Positions 8,673 to 17,887 are shown, numbered from the stretch's first letter. The stretch: DNA of 64,000 nt from JBIYSM02 sp044759095 (GCF_044759095.2 NZ_JBIYSM020000001.1:124001-188000), one strand, 5' to 3'. Made by a program: numbers and translations. The notes: generated by a model not told the origin, from the letters alone.

Positions 8673-9110
8673 ATGGAGTCGCAATGGATGTATCTGTTGA
8701 ACTTTTTGGTGTATCTCGGGGTGACCCTGCCGCTCATGGCATTCGGCATCTTTGTGTTTGCCTTCACAACGCCGTACAAGGAGTACGAACTGATCAAGAA
8801 CGGCGCAGAGACGAACGATCCGCAGAAGATGGCTGCCGCAAAAGCGGCGGCACACGATCTGGGCGGCAAGATGATCGGACTGGCCATTGTGCTCGCATCA
8901 GCCATTTTCCATTCTGTCAATCTGTGGGATCTGGTCATTTGGGGAGTCGTTGGCACCGTATTCCAGGTAATCGTGTTTTATCTGTTTGAGCTGCTCACCC
9001 CGTTCAAAGTCGTATCGGAGATTCCCAAGGGCAACGTTTCTGTCGGTATTTTTGCTTCCCGACTGAGCATTGCTGCCGGACTTCTGATGGCGGCGCTGAT
9101 CAGCTACTAG
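8673..9110 (+). CDS. DUF350 membrane protein (YjfL-like)
   Basis: This 145-residue protein has four predicted membrane helices: near residues 8-30, 66-85, 90-110 and 122-144. The layout of two helix pairs with a loop rich in Lys and Ala matches DUF350/YjfL. Function is not established for the family. It is commonly encoded next to glutathionylspermidine-synthase-like ligases, as here. It starts 18 nt after the ligase stop with GAGAGGGG upstream. Confidence 0.8.
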   Translation: MESQWMYLLNFLVYLGVTLPLMAFGIFVFAFTTPYKEYELIKNGAETNDPQKMAAAKAAAHDLGGKMIGLAIVLASAIFHSVNLWDLVIWGVVGTVFQVIVFYLFELLTPFKVVSEIPKGNVSVGIFASRLSIAAGLLMAALISY

Positions 9111-9132
9111 TCTGGCGGCAGGAGGAGTTTCC

Positions 9133-9896
9133 TTGTTCTGGCGCGTACTCTATGAAATTTTCATCATCCTGCTAGTCATTACCTACGCCATACTGGTGTT
9201 CGCCGATCCGGCCAGACATCCGGAGTTGACGGATGAGCTGATGCGGGAAATAGACATGGTACTCATTGTCTTTCTCATAGTCGAGTACGCTGTGCGCTTG
9301 TGGAGGGCGAAGCGGAAGCGAGAGTTTGTGGTCTCCAACTGGTTTGATTTGATTGCCATGATTCCGATTGATCATTATTTTATTCCGCCCGCTTTATGCG
9401 GATCATCCGCCTGGTTCGCATCGTCAAGGCGTCTCCGTTGCTGTGGGGACTGCTGCAGTCCAAGCCGATGCGCAGAATTTTTGCCATCGCCAGTCTGATC
9501 ATGCTGTGGAGCTCCACCGGGATTTACTTGCTTGAGGCGGGAGTGAATCCGAATATCAAAAATGTGGGCGACGCGGCGTGGTGGTCGATCGTGACCACGA
9601 CCACAGTGGGATACGGCGATATCTCTCCCATTACCATTGGAGGAAGGATTATTGCGGCAATCCTGATGCTGACGGGGATTGGACTACTAGGCGCCTTGAC
9701 GGCCAACTTCGTCAATCACTGGACGGAGTTTTTCGAGACGGGGGAATCGCCCGAGGATCGTATGCGCAGCGAGCTGAAGAAGAGCGCTGTCCGTTATGTG
9801 CAGCAGATTGATGAGCTCAGTCCGGCGGAGTACCAAACGCTGGTGCAGACACTTGATTTGTTGTATAAACCGAAAAGCGAACAGGAGAAAAGCTGA
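9133..9896 (+). pseudogene. Voltage-gated-like K+ channel, frameshifted
   Basis: Two overlapping frames together encode a six-helix K+ channel of about 254 residues. The first frame (TTG 9133, ribosome site AGGAGG) gives S1-S3 up to NWFDLIAMIPIDHYF. The second gives the S4-like RFMRIIRLVRIVK, the pore with filter TTTTVGYGD and a charged C-terminal tail. A -1 shift at the TTTT run at 9378-9381 joins them smoothly (HYF-YSARFMRII). This fits loss of one T from a run of five, a sequencing error, or programmed slippage. It is the last gene of the ATP-grasp/DUF350 operon, 22 nt after DUF350. Confidence 0.75.
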
Positions 9897-9928
9897 TGGG
9901 CAAAATGCTGGCTCGATCAGCTTTTTTT
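9889..9928 (+). terminator. Intrinsic terminator after channel gene
   Basis: AAAGCTGAT pairs with ATCAGCTTT around a 20-nt loop and is followed by seven T. The channel stop codon lies inside the 5' arm. Confidence 0.75.
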
Positions 9929-9933
9929 ATTTA

Positions 9934-9962
9934 TTGACGGGAGGAATATTCGGCTATATAAT
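9934..9962 (+). promoter_or_regulatory. Sigma-A promoter of the sulfate assimilation operon
   Basis: TTGACG (9934-9939) and TATAAT (9957-9962) are separated by exactly 17 bp, 45 bp before the sirB start. I saw no clear riboswitch or attenuator in the short leader. Confidence 0.85.
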
Positions 9963-10006
9963 CCCTAGTAAACATATCGGAATAGTAATTTAAGGGGTGA
10001 GCCTCC

Positions 10007-10762
10007 ATGTCCGACACCGCCGTTCTGGTCATTGCCCACGGTTCGCCCGATCCCGACTGGAACCAGCTGGTGGAGGAAACCGTCCGGCAAACAAAGCTGG
10101 TGCTGCCGGTCCGGGTTGCTTATCTGGGCAGCGTGGAAAACCGCGGCATTGCCGATGAGGTCAGGCGGTTGGAACGCATGGGCGTCCGCACGATCATCTG
10201 CGTCCCCTTGTTTGTCACCATAGGGAGCACGCACGTCAGTGAGATCCAGTACATGCTGGGTGTTCTCCCGTCTCCTGGCTTCGCTACCGATGTCCGCCCC
10301 ATTCCGGTGACGGCGCGGATCATCTGGTGCCCGCCGCTGGAAGACGACGTCATGGTGGAGCGAATTCTCGGGGAACGAATAGAGGAATTGTCTCTTCTCC
10401 CGTCCCGGGAAGGATTGCTCCTCATCGGACACGGAAGCGACCTGCCCGGTTTTCGCGACCGCTGGGAGCTTCTGCTTCAGCGACTTGCTGTACGACTGCA
10501 GCAAGCATACGGCTTTCCATTCGCCTCCTATGCGACACTGCGGCCCGATTCGGTCTGGAAGCGAGCGCAGGAGGCGGCGAGGAATCGACGGCTGCTTGTC
10601 TTGCCGGTTTTTGTCAGCCAGGGATACTTCACCCGACAGGTCATTCCCGGCAGGCTGGGAGATACTGCGTACGAATATTCCGGCAAGACCTATCTGCCGC
10701 ATCCGTTGGTCGCCAAATGGATTGAGAGATCCGTGCATTCGGTGTTGCAGCCGCAACAATAA
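10007..10762 (+). CDS. sirB: Sirohydrochlorin ferrochelatase (SirB/CbiX type)
   Basis: The predicted role is insertion of Fe2+ into sirohydrochlorin, the last step to siroheme, the cofactor of the sulfite reductase encoded next. Two CbiX half-domains are visible, each opening with an HGS motif: VIAHGSPD at residue 9 and LLIGHGSD near residue 143. The first HGS His and the His in GSTHVSEI are the likely metal ligands. The length of 251 residues fits a duplicated-domain chelatase. The gene leads the operon after a TTGACG/TATAAT promoter. A cobalt chelatase role is less likely given the context. Confidence 0.88.
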   Translation: MSDTAVLVIAHGSPDPDWNQLVEETVRQTKLVLPVRVAYLGSVENRGIADEVRRLERMGVRTIICVPLFVTIGSTHVSEIQYMLGVLPSPGFATDVRPIPVTARIIWCPPLEDDVMVERILGERIEELSLLPSREGLLLIGHGSDLPGFRDRWELLLQRLAVRLQQAYGFPFASYATLRPDSVWKRAQEAARNRRLLVLPVFVSQGYFTRQVIPGRLGDTAYEYSGKTYLPHPLVAKWIERSVHSVLQPQQ

Positions 10763-10783
10763 AAAAAGGGGAGTGTTGTGAGT

Positions 10784-12409
10784 ATGGCGGAACAGAGAAC
10801 ATGGAAATGGGCAGACGACCCGAACCTGAACAAAATGGAGCTGACCAAGCTGGAAAAAGACGGTCTGGATGTGATCGAAACGATCATCAACACTTACTCC
10901 AAAGAGGGGTTTGCATCCATTGAGGCCTCCGACATGGACCGCTTTAAATGGGCCGGTGTGTACCAGCAGCGACCAAAAGACGGCCACTTCATGATGCGCG
11001 TCCGCATTCCCGGAGGCATCCTGAGCAGTCAGCAGGCGCGGGCTTTGGCCGCCATCGCCAAAGACTACGGGCGCGACCTGGTCGACGTAACCACCCGCCA
11101 GGCTGTACAGTTTCACTGGCTGACGGTTGAGTCGCTTGCCGATATTTTCGAGCGCCTGGCTGCCGTCGGTTTGTCCTCTTTTGAAGCGTGCGGAGACTGC
11201 CCGCGGACGATCATGGGCAACCCGCTCGCCGGCATCGATCCGCATGAAGTGATCGACACCCGCCCCATTGTCAAAGAATTGGAGAGATTCTTTCTTTTGA
11301 ACCGCGAATTTTCCAACCTGCCGCGCAAGTACAAGATGTCCATTTCCGCCAACGTGTACAATGCCGCCCATGCTCAAATCAACGACCTGGCCTTTACCCC
11401 TGCCAAAAAGGTGATCGACGGCGAAGAGCTGATCGGGTTCCACGTCTGGGTAGGCGGCGGACTGTCGGCCAAACCGTATCTGGCGCAGCAGCTTGACGTT
11501 TTTGTCCGCCCGGAAGAAGTGGTCAAGGTGGCGGCAGGAGTGACGACGATTTTCCGGGATTTCGGGTACCGCCAAAAACGGACGCATGCCCGCTTGAAGT
11601 TTCTCGTTGCCGACTGGGGGGTGGAGAAATTCCGTGAAGAGCTGGTGAAAGTCACGGGAGATCTGGAAACAAAAGGCGAAGACCTGCTAAAGGGCTGGAA
11701 TGCCGGCTACTTTTACGGCATCCACGAGCAGCGGCAAAAAGGGTACTACTACGCCGGACTGTCCGTCCCGGTAGGCCGCATGAACGCAGACGAACTGGAT
11801 GAGCTGGCACGTCTTGCCGACGAGTACGGCGACGGCACAATCGGCACCTGTAACACGCAGAACGTGCTGATTCGCCACATTCCTGCAGAAAAGGTAGAGG
11901 CGTTTCAGGCGGAGCCGATCGTCGTCAACCGCTTCAAGCTGAAACCCAACACCTTCATCGGGTACGCGGTTTCCTGCACAGGTATCGAGTACTGCAACCT
12001 GGCGATTGTGGAAACGAAGGAACGGATGCGCTCTTTGGCCGAATACCTTGATCAGACCGTGGAACTGGATACACCTGTACGCATTCACATGGTGGGCTGC
12101 CCCAACTCCTGCGGACAGCGGCAGATCGCCGATATCGGTCTGCAGGGAGCACTGGTGAAAACACCGGGCGGCATGGTCGAAGCGTTCGACGTGCACGTGG
12201 GCGGAACACTCGCAGACGCGCGCTTTAACAAAAAGCTGAACGCTCGGGTTACTGTCGACAAGCTTGGCCCGTTCCTTGCCCAACTGATGACGCTCTATCG
12301 GGAGAAACGGTTGGAGGGAGAAGAGTACTGGCAGTACGTGGAGCGGGTTGGGGTGGATGCCATTCAGGCCCAAGTCGATGAGATTCTCGCTTCGGCTGCC
12401 GGGGCGTAA
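10784..12409 (+). CDS. Siroheme nitrite/sulfite reductase, ferredoxin type
   Basis: This is a one-subunit siroheme/4Fe-4S reductase carrying out the six-electron reduction of sulfite (or nitrite). The cluster cysteines are Cys398, Cys404, Cys439 and Cys443, in CTGIEYC and CPNSC. Two ferredoxin-like half-domains precede each siroheme-binding domain. With no CysJ flavoprotein in the operon, ferredoxin is the likely donor. The sulfate-operon context argues for sulfite as substrate. The ATG at 10784 lies 10 nt after GGGGAG; an in-frame GTG at 10778 is possible but too close to the ribosome site. Confidence 0.9.
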   Translation: MAEQRTWKWADDPNLNKMELTKLEKDGLDVIETIINTYSKEGFASIEASDMDRFKWAGVYQQRPKDGHFMMRVRIPGGILSSQQARALAAIAKDYGRDLVDVTTRQAVQFHWLTVESLADIFERLAAVGLSSFEACGDCPRTIMGNPLAGIDPHEVIDTRPIVKELERFFLLNREFSNLPRKYKMSISANVYNAAHAQINDLAFTPAKKVIDGEELIGFHVWVGGGLSAKPYLAQQLDVFVRPEEVVKVAAGVTTIFRDFGYRQKRTHARLKFLVADWGVEKFREELVKVTGDLETKGEDLLKGWNAGYFYGIHEQRQKGYYYAGLSVPVGRMNADELDELARLADEYGDGTIGTCNTQNVLIRHIPAEKVEAFQAEPIVVNRFKLKPNTFIGYAVSCTGIEYCNLAIVETKERMRSLAEYLDQTVELDTPVRIHMVGCPNSCGQRQIADIGLQGALVKTPGGMVEAFDVHVGGTLADARFNKKLNARVTVDKLGPFLAQLMTLYREKRLEGEEYWQYVERVGVDAIQAQVDEILASAAGA

Positions 12410-12425
12410 AGAGAGGAAGAGCAGC

Positions 12426-12665
12426 ATGGCTGAACAACAATCGGAAACCTACCTGTACAAACTGGAAGCGGTTCTGGCAGAGAATCGGCTGCTGACCGTG
12501 ATCGTCATCGCTTCTTCGGATGAGAAAGCGTTCACTTCAGCAGAGAACCACCTGCTGCGTCACACCGTGACCCCGCCAAAAGTGGAGCAGCTGAGCATCG
12601 TGGAGAAAAAGCCGCTGGGACGCAGCGGTGTGGGCTACGTCGTAGAAACGTCCCGCTTTTCATAG
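12426..12665 (+). CDS. Small conserved protein in sulfate operon (DUF3906-like)
   Basis: This 79-residue soluble protein has the pattern TYLYKLEAVLAENRLLTVIVIAS, a likely beta-strand hairpin, and a Lys-rich C-terminal half. It resembles DUF3906 small proteins of Bacillales, a tentative match from memory. The gene begins 16 nt after the reductase stop with GAGGAAGAG upstream. An accessory role to the reductase or to siroheme is inference from position only. An inverted repeat CCCTGCG/CGCAGGG follows it at about 12669-12703, without a T-tract. Confidence 0.7.
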   Translation: MAEQQSETYLYKLEAVLAENRLLTVIVIASSDEKAFTSAENHLLRHTVTPPKVEQLSIVEKKPLGRSGVGYVVETSRFS

Positions 12666-12750
12666 AAGGCACCCTGCGGGCACCCGGATGTGGCTTCGCA
12701 GGGCTGAAATTTCAACGCAGAATCGCCACTAGGTAGGAGGATTGGCCGAA

Positions 12751-14268
12751 ATGAAGACAGGAAAAGTGCTTTTTGTCGGCGCCGGTCCGGGAGACCCGAA
12801 GCTCTTGACCGTTCGCGGAGTGGAGGCGCTGCAGCAGGCGGACGTCGTCGTGTACGACCGTTTGGCCAATCCCCAGCTGCTGTTCCATGCCAAAAAAGAC
12901 GCCCGTTTTATTTACTGCGGCAAGGAATCGAGCAACCACGCCATTCCTCAGGAAGAGATCAACGCGATTCTGGTGCGGGAAGCAGGTCAGGGACGTACCG
13001 TCGTTCGTTTAAAAGGGGGAGACCCCAGTATTTTCGGTCGGGTGGGGGAAGAAGCGGAGGAATGCCGAAAGCACTCTGTTTCGTTTGAGATTGTTCCGGG
13101 GATTACCTCAGGGATAGCCGCTCCTCTCTATGCGGGCATTCCCCTCACGCACCGCGATTACAACTCGTCCGTCGCCTTTTTGACAGGACACCTCTGCGAG
13201 AAAAACCAGGGGACACCGATCAACTGGGAACAAGTCTCCGGTGTTGACACGCTGGTGATTTACATGGGAGTAAAAAATCTCCCTCAGATCCGGGAGCAGC
13301 TGCTCCAGCACGGAAAATCGCCGTCGACGCCGGTCGCTTTGGTTCGCTGGGGAACGCTGGCGGAGCAGATGACGCTGGTGGGAGATTTGGACAATATCGT
13401 GCAAAGAGCAGCGGATGCGAAGTTTACCGCCCCGGCTATTATTGTCGTCGGAGAAGTGGTCCGGCTGCGGGATCGGTTGAACTGGTTCGAACAAAAGCCG
13501 TTGTTTGGCAAAACGGTGGCCTATGCGGCCCATCCGCTTTCGGATGACAGTTATGGAAGAATCCTGGAAGATTTGGGGGCAGAGGTATGGCCGTTGCCGG
13601 TTGCTGCACGGCCGGCTTCATCCGATGCACTTCAGCAGGTGCTGAGACAGGCGGGGCAGTTCGACTGGATCGTGCTTGCCGATTCGTGGGAAGTCCGGTA
13701 TTTCTTCCACAATCTGCGCGAGCTTGACATCGACATCCGTCAGGTGAAGGCAAAATTCGTCGCGCTGGGGAAACAAGCGGCGGAAGAGCTGGCTGCGAAA
13801 GGACTGCAGGTCGAGATCGAATGGCCCGCCGACACTCCGCTCGCATCGGTCCGCAAGAATCTACCACTCCTGTTCGGCGATCGGGTTCTCTTGCTCCATC
13901 AGGCGTACCGGGACGGTGTGACGAATGATGAAGCCATCGGTGCGACATGGACAAAAACCAGTCTGTACCGCATCGGTCTGGATTTGTCTCATCCCGCCTA
14001 CGATCAGCTGGAGCGCATCCGTTTCGATTGGCTGGTTGCAGCTGACCCGTTGGCGTTGGAAGCGTTGAACGAACGGGCTGGCCACTGGGCGGACGGGCAA
14101 TTGATCTGCATCGGACAGGAGACGGCGGAAAAGGCGAGATCGCTGGGGAGAACAGCGTTTTGGACGCAGGGAAAAGGAGCCGCCTTTGTTGCGGACGCCA
14201 TCCTTTCTCTGCAGGAAGATGAACGTCCAGGGCTTCGTGCTGCGATAAAACCCAGTATTCTGATATGA
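12751..14268 (+). CDS. cobA: Uroporphyrinogen-III C-methyltransferase fused to HemD-like domain
   Basis: Residues 1 to about 245 form a SAM-dependent uroporphyrinogen-III methyltransferase that makes precorrin-2. Motifs are VGAGPGDPKLLT, DVVVYDRL, RLKGGDPSIFGR and GITSGIAAPLYAGIP. Residues about 250-495 look like a uroporphyrinogen-III synthase (HemD) domain, in which overall similarity is usually weak. Total length is 505 residues. ATG 12751 is preceded by AGGAGG at 10 nt; a TTG at 12742 abuts the ribosome site and is unlikely. It supplies the siroheme pathway between the reductase and the transporter genes. No SirC dehydrogenase gene is seen nearby. Confidence 0.9.
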   Translation: MKTGKVLFVGAGPGDPKLLTVRGVEALQQADVVVYDRLANPQLLFHAKKDARFIYCGKESSNHAIPQEEINAILVREAGQGRTVVRLKGGDPSIFGRVGEEAEECRKHSVSFEIVPGITSGIAAPLYAGIPLTHRDYNSSVAFLTGHLCEKNQGTPINWEQVSGVDTLVIYMGVKNLPQIREQLLQHGKSPSTPVALVRWGTLAEQMTLVGDLDNIVQRAADAKFTAPAIIVVGEVVRLRDRLNWFEQKPLFGKTVAYAAHPLSDDSYGRILEDLGAEVWPLPVAARPASSDALQQVLRQAGQFDWIVLADSWEVRYFFHNLRELDIDIRQVKAKFVALGKQAAEELAAKGLQVEIEWPADTPLASVRKNLPLLFGDRVLLLHQAYRDGVTNDEAIGATWTKTSLYRIGLDLSHPAYDQLERIRFDWLVAADPLALEALNERAGHWADGQLICIGQETAEKARSLGRTAFWTQGKGAAFVADAILSLQEDERPGLRAAIKPSILI

Positions 14269-14291
14269 ATGATTGGAAGTGATGGTAACTT

Positions 14292-15374
14292 GTGACCTGG
14301 ACGTATATCGCTATACTCACCGCACTGTTTTTTGCCATGAATATCGGAGCCAGCGGAACCGCCGCCTCCATGGGGGCGGCATACGGAAGCGGGGCCATCC
14401 GCAGCAAGCGGCTTGCCATGTTCCTCGTCGCCGGCGGCGCACTCATTGGGGCCGTTGTCGGCGGTGGAGAGGTAGTCAAAACCATTAGCGGGGGCATCAT
14501 CCCGACCTCACTGCTTTCGGTTCATACGGTTGTGATCATTCTGGCCTCATCCGCCCTCACGCTGTTTATAGCCAACCTGCTCGGGATTCCGCTCTCCACG
14601 AGTGAGGTGACGGTCGGCTCGATCGTGGGGGTCGGCATCGCCTACCAAACGGTATTTGTTCAAAATCTGCTTGTGATCCTTTCCTTTTGGGTGATGGTAC
14701 CCGCCGCCGCTTTTGCCGGTGCCTTTTTTCTGGGAAAAGCCATAGCTGCTGCCGAGAAACGCTGGCCCGCACTGCGGGGCGCAGGGCGCTGGGAGCGCTG
14801 GTTGAGATGGCTGCTCGTGGCCTGCGGCATCTACGAAGCGTTTTCCGCGGGCATGAACAACGTCGCCAACGCCGTCGGTCCGCTAGTCGGCGCAGGCATG
14901 CTCTCCACATCTGCGGGAATTTGGCTGGGCGGAGTGGCCGTGGCGCTCGGCTGCATCGCGTTGGGGGGCAAAGTGTTGGAGACGAACGGCAAAAAGATCA
15001 CCAATCTGTCCCTGTTGCAGGGAAGCACTGTGTCGGCGACAGGGGGCACGCTGGTCATCGCCGCCTCCCTGTTGGGGATCCCGGTTCCGCTGACCCAGGC
15101 TACCACTTGCGCCATTCTCGGGGTGGGAACCGCTGAAACTGGGTTCCGCCTCTGGCAAAAGGGCATTATCAAACAAATCCTCATGGTATGGATCGTTTCT
15201 CCTGTTTCCTCGCTGGTCGTCTCGTTCGGGCTGGTCAACCTCGTATTGCGTTCCGACGTCTACATAATCATCGTCATCGTCAGTGTGTTCGTGGCAACAG
15301 TCGGCACGATCAGTCTGATGAGACTCATCCGAAGCGAGAGAAGTTCAGTGAACGATCAAGGAGGCGGCATATGA
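14292..15374 (+). CDS. cysP: Sulfate permease of the PiT family (CysP)
   Basis: This 360-residue membrane protein has the two PiT repeats: MNIGASGTAASMGAAYGSGA at the N-terminus and GMNNVANAVGPLVGAGMLS in the second half. Bacillus CysP, encoded beside cysH and sat, is a PiT protein that carries sulfate rather than phosphate; the same job is inferred here from operon context. The start is GTG at 14292 with GGAAGTGATGG upstream. The stop overlaps the cysH start (ATGA). Confidence 0.85.
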   Translation: MTWTYIAILTALFFAMNIGASGTAASMGAAYGSGAIRSKRLAMFLVAGGALIGAVVGGGEVVKTISGGIIPTSLLSVHTVVIILASSALTLFIANLLGIPLSTSEVTVGSIVGVGIAYQTVFVQNLLVILSFWVMVPAAAFAGAFFLGKAIAAAEKRWPALRGAGRWERWLRWLLVACGIYEAFSAGMNNVANAVGPLVGAGMLSTSAGIWLGGVAVALGCIALGGKVLETNGKKITNLSLLQGSTVSATGGTLVIAASLLGIPVPLTQATTCAILGVGTAETGFRLWQKGIIKQILMVWIVSPVSSLVVSFGLVNLVLRSDVYIIIVIVSVFVATVGTISLMRLIRSERSSVNDQGGGI

Positions 15375-16081
15375 GTTTGTCGTACGCTACATTGACAGAA
15401 GATTCGATCGCGTCACTCAATCGGGAGCTGGAAAAGGGAGACACCCTGGATGTGATCAAATGGGCATACGGTCAGTTCGGTGATGAACTGGTCTACGCCT
15501 GCAGTTTCGGAGCGGAGGGAATCGTTCTCATTGATTTGATCAGCCAGGTGCGCAAGGACGCTTCCATCCTGTTTCTGGACACGCATCTTCACTTTCGCGA
15601 AACGTACGAGCTGATCGAACGCGTACAAGCGAGATATCCCGACTTGAGGATCACCATCCTGGAACCGGAACAGTCCTTGTCCGAACAGGCGGCCGAGTAC
15701 GGTGACGAGCTCTGGAAACGCAATCCCGATCAGTGCTGCAGGCTTCGCAAGGTACAGCCGTTGGCCGGCGCGCTCACCGGGGCCAAAGCGTGGATGTCTG
15801 GTCTGAGAAGGGAGCAGTCACCGACGCGGGCTCACATCCAGTACATCAATCCGGATCACAAGTTCCAGTCGCTGAAAATATGTCCGCTCATTCACTGGTC
15901 GTGGGAGGACGTCTGGAATTACATTCGCGCCTTTGGATTGACCTACAACGTGCTGCATGACCAGGGCTACCCCAGCATCGGCTGCGAGACGTGCACGCTG
16001 CCTGTCGAAGGGGAGGGGGATTCCCGCGCCGGTCGATGGGCAGCAAGCGGCAAGACGGAATGCGGGCTGCATCAGACATAG
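15371..16081 (+). CDS. cysH: Thioredoxin-dependent (P)APS reductase
   Basis: The enzyme reduces adenylyl sulfate (and possibly PAPS) to sulfite. It carries the 4Fe-4S cysteine pattern of the APS-type branch: Cys122-Cys123 (QCCR) and Cys205/Cys208 (GCETC). The catalytic Cys231 sits in the C-terminal ECGLH. The P-loop-like SFGAEGIVL is near residue 39. It has 236 residues. The start at 15371 follows GGAGGCGGC and overlaps the cysP stop by 4 nt. Presence of cysC downstream suggests PAPS can also be made, as in Bacillus. Confidence 0.93.
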   Translation: MSLSYATLTEDSIASLNRELEKGDTLDVIKWAYGQFGDELVYACSFGAEGIVLIDLISQVRKDASILFLDTHLHFRETYELIERVQARYPDLRITILEPEQSLSEQAAEYGDELWKRNPDQCCRLRKVQPLAGALTGAKAWMSGLRREQSPTRAHIQYINPDHKFQSLKICPLIHWSWEDVWNYIRAFGLTYNVLHDQGYPSIGCETCTLPVEGEGDSRAGRWAASGKTECGLHQT

Positions 16082-16113
16082 AAACATTCGGCTTGGAAAA
16101 GGAGAGGGAGAGA

Positions 16114-17256
16114 ATGGCAACGATTCAACCACACGGCGGAACGCTGGTCAATCGATTTAATCCGCACGCAGACGCTCGGTCTGTTGACAGTGAGGTGGAG
16201 CTGGACAGCTTCGCCCTGTCGGATCTCGAGTTGATCGCAATCGGCGCATACAGTCCGATCGACGGCTTTTTGGGGGAGGCAGACTACCGCTCTGTCGTGG
16301 AGCAGATGCGGCTTCAAAGCGGGCACGTCTGGAGCATTCCCATCACGCTTCCCGTGACGGAAGCATCGGCTGGTCGCCTCGCCGTCGGAGACAGGGTCAA
16401 ATTGGTCCACGACGGCATTGTCTACGGCCTTCTGGAACTGCGGGAAATCTACCGTCCGGATAAGCTGGCAGAAGCGCAGCACGTGTACGGAACAACAGAT
16501 ACCGCACATCCCGGTGTGAAAAAATTGCTGGACCGCCCCGACGTCTACCTGGGAGGGCCGGTGACGCTGGTGCGGCGGCCTGAAAAACAGAAATTCTCGT
16601 CTTTTTATCTGGATCCGATCGACACGCGCAAGATTTTTGCCGAACGCGGCTGGAAAACCGTCGTGGGCTTCCAGACGAGAAATCCGGTTCACCGGGCGCA
16701 CGAATACATCCAAAAGTCTGCCCTGGAGATCGTCGATGGCTTGTTCCTCAATCCGCTGGTAGGAGAGACGAAGGCAGACGACATTCCGGCGGACGTTCGG
16801 ATGGAAAGCTATCAGGTGCTGCTTGAAAACTACTATCCGCTAGGCCGCGTATTTCTCGCCGTTTTTCCTGCTGCGATGCGCTACGCCGGACCGAGGGAAG
16901 CGGTATTCCATGCGCTCGTGCGAAAAAACTACGGCTGCACGCATTTTATCGTCGGCCGCGACCATGCCGGCGTAGGGAACTTTTACGGTACCTATGACGC
17001 CCAGCTGATCTTCCGCCACTTTACCCCGGAAGAGCTGGGAATTACCCCGCTGTTCTTTGAGAACAGCTTCTACTGCCGGAAGTGCGGCAGCATGGCGTCG
17101 ACGAAAACGTGCCCGCACGGCCAGGAGCACCACGTGACGCTGTCCGGGACAAGAGTACGGGAGATGCTGAGCAAAGGAGAAGCCCCGCCGCCGGAATTCA
17201 GCCGCCCTGAGGTTGTTGAAGTGCTCGTCAAGGGCCTGCGGGCGCTGTCCTACTAA
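16114..17256 (+). CDS. sat: Sulfate adenylyltransferase (ATP sulfurylase)
   Basis: This enzyme activates sulfate to APS with ATP. The active-site motif GFQTRNPVHRAHEY is near residue 187, followed by NPLVGETKADDIPADVR and VGRDHAGVGNFYG. A C-terminal zinc-type cluster CRKCGSMASTKTCPHG is present, as in homo-oligomeric bacterial Sat. It is 380 residues long. The start at 16114 is set by GGAGAGGGAGAG; the frame is open for 41 codons upstream inside cysH. Confidence 0.95.
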   Translation: MATIQPHGGTLVNRFNPHADARSVDSEVELDSFALSDLELIAIGAYSPIDGFLGEADYRSVVEQMRLQSGHVWSIPITLPVTEASAGRLAVGDRVKLVHDGIVYGLLELREIYRPDKLAEAQHVYGTTDTAHPGVKKLLDRPDVYLGGPVTLVRRPEKQKFSSFYLDPIDTRKIFAERGWKTVVGFQTRNPVHRAHEYIQKSALEIVDGLFLNPLVGETKADDIPADVRMESYQVLLENYYPLGRVFLAVFPAAMRYAGPREAVFHALVRKNYGCTHFIVGRDHAGVGNFYGTYDAQLIFRHFTPEELGITPLFFENSFYCRKCGSMASTKTCPHGQEHHVTLSGTRVREMLSKGEAPPPEFSRPEVVEVLVKGLRALSY

Positions 17257-17278
17257 TTTCACCAGGGGAGGAAGCTGT

Positions 17279-17887
17279 ATGTCCAAGCAGACGACAGCCC
17301 ATATCGTTTGGCATCAAACCACCATAAAAAAGGAGGAACGTCATCGCCTGCACGGCCACAAAAGCTGCGTCCTGTGGTTTACCGGTCTGTCCGGTTCCGG
17401 CAAGTCCACACTGGCCAACGCTGTTGACAAACGGCTGTACGAACTTGGATTGCACAGCTACGTGCTCGACGGAGACAACATCCGGCATGGTCTGAACAAA
17501 GGGCTGGGGTTCAGTGCGGAGGATCGCCGGGAAAACATCCGCAGAATCGCCGAGGTGGCCAAACTGTTCGTCGATGCCGGCGTGATTACACTAACTGCCT
17601 TCATTTCGCCGTACCGTGAAGATCGCGGTTTGGCCCGGGGGCTGTTGGAACCCGGCGAATTTGTGGAAATTTACGTGAGGTGCCCGCTGGAAGAGTGCGA
17701 ACGGCGTGATCCGAAGGGGCTGTATCAAAAGGCGCGCAAGGGAGAGATCCCGGAGTTTACGGGGATTTCTTCTCCGTATGAAGAGCCGGTCGCCCCGGAG
17801 ATCGTGATCGACAGCGCCGTCATGACCGTAGAGGAAGCGGCCGATCACGTGATTCATTTTCTGCTTGATCGCGGCATCCGATTGTAG
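17279..17887 (+). CDS. cysC: Adenylylsulfate kinase
   Basis: This kinase phosphorylates APS to PAPS. The P-loop GLSGSGKST lies near residue 40, followed by DGDNIRHGLNKGLGFS and the FISPYREDR loop, all typical of CysC. It has 202 residues. The ATG at 17279 follows GGGGAGGAAG, 23 nt after sat. It is the last gene of the operon and is followed by a terminator. Confidence 0.95.
   Translation: MSKQTTAHIVWHQTTIKKEERHRLHGHKSCVLWFTGLSGSGKSTLANAVDKRLYELGLHSYVLDGDNIRHGLNKGLGFSAEDRRENIRRIAEVAKLFVDAGVITLTAFISPYREDRGLARGLLEPGEFVEIYVRCPLEECERRDPKGLYQKARKGEIPEFTGISSPYEEPVAPEIVIDSAVMTVEEAADHVIHFLLDRGIRL

Noticed and set aside
9965..11587. 540-codon open frame antisense to sirB and the reductase gene
   Set aside because: Composition (His, Gln, Arg-rich) is that of an antisense shadow; the plus-strand genes are certain.
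12669..12703. Hairpin CCCTGCG/CGCAGGG as a terminator inside the sulfate operon
   Set aside because: No T-tract follows, and the next gene starts shortly after with a good ribosome site; more likely a local mRNA structure or chance.
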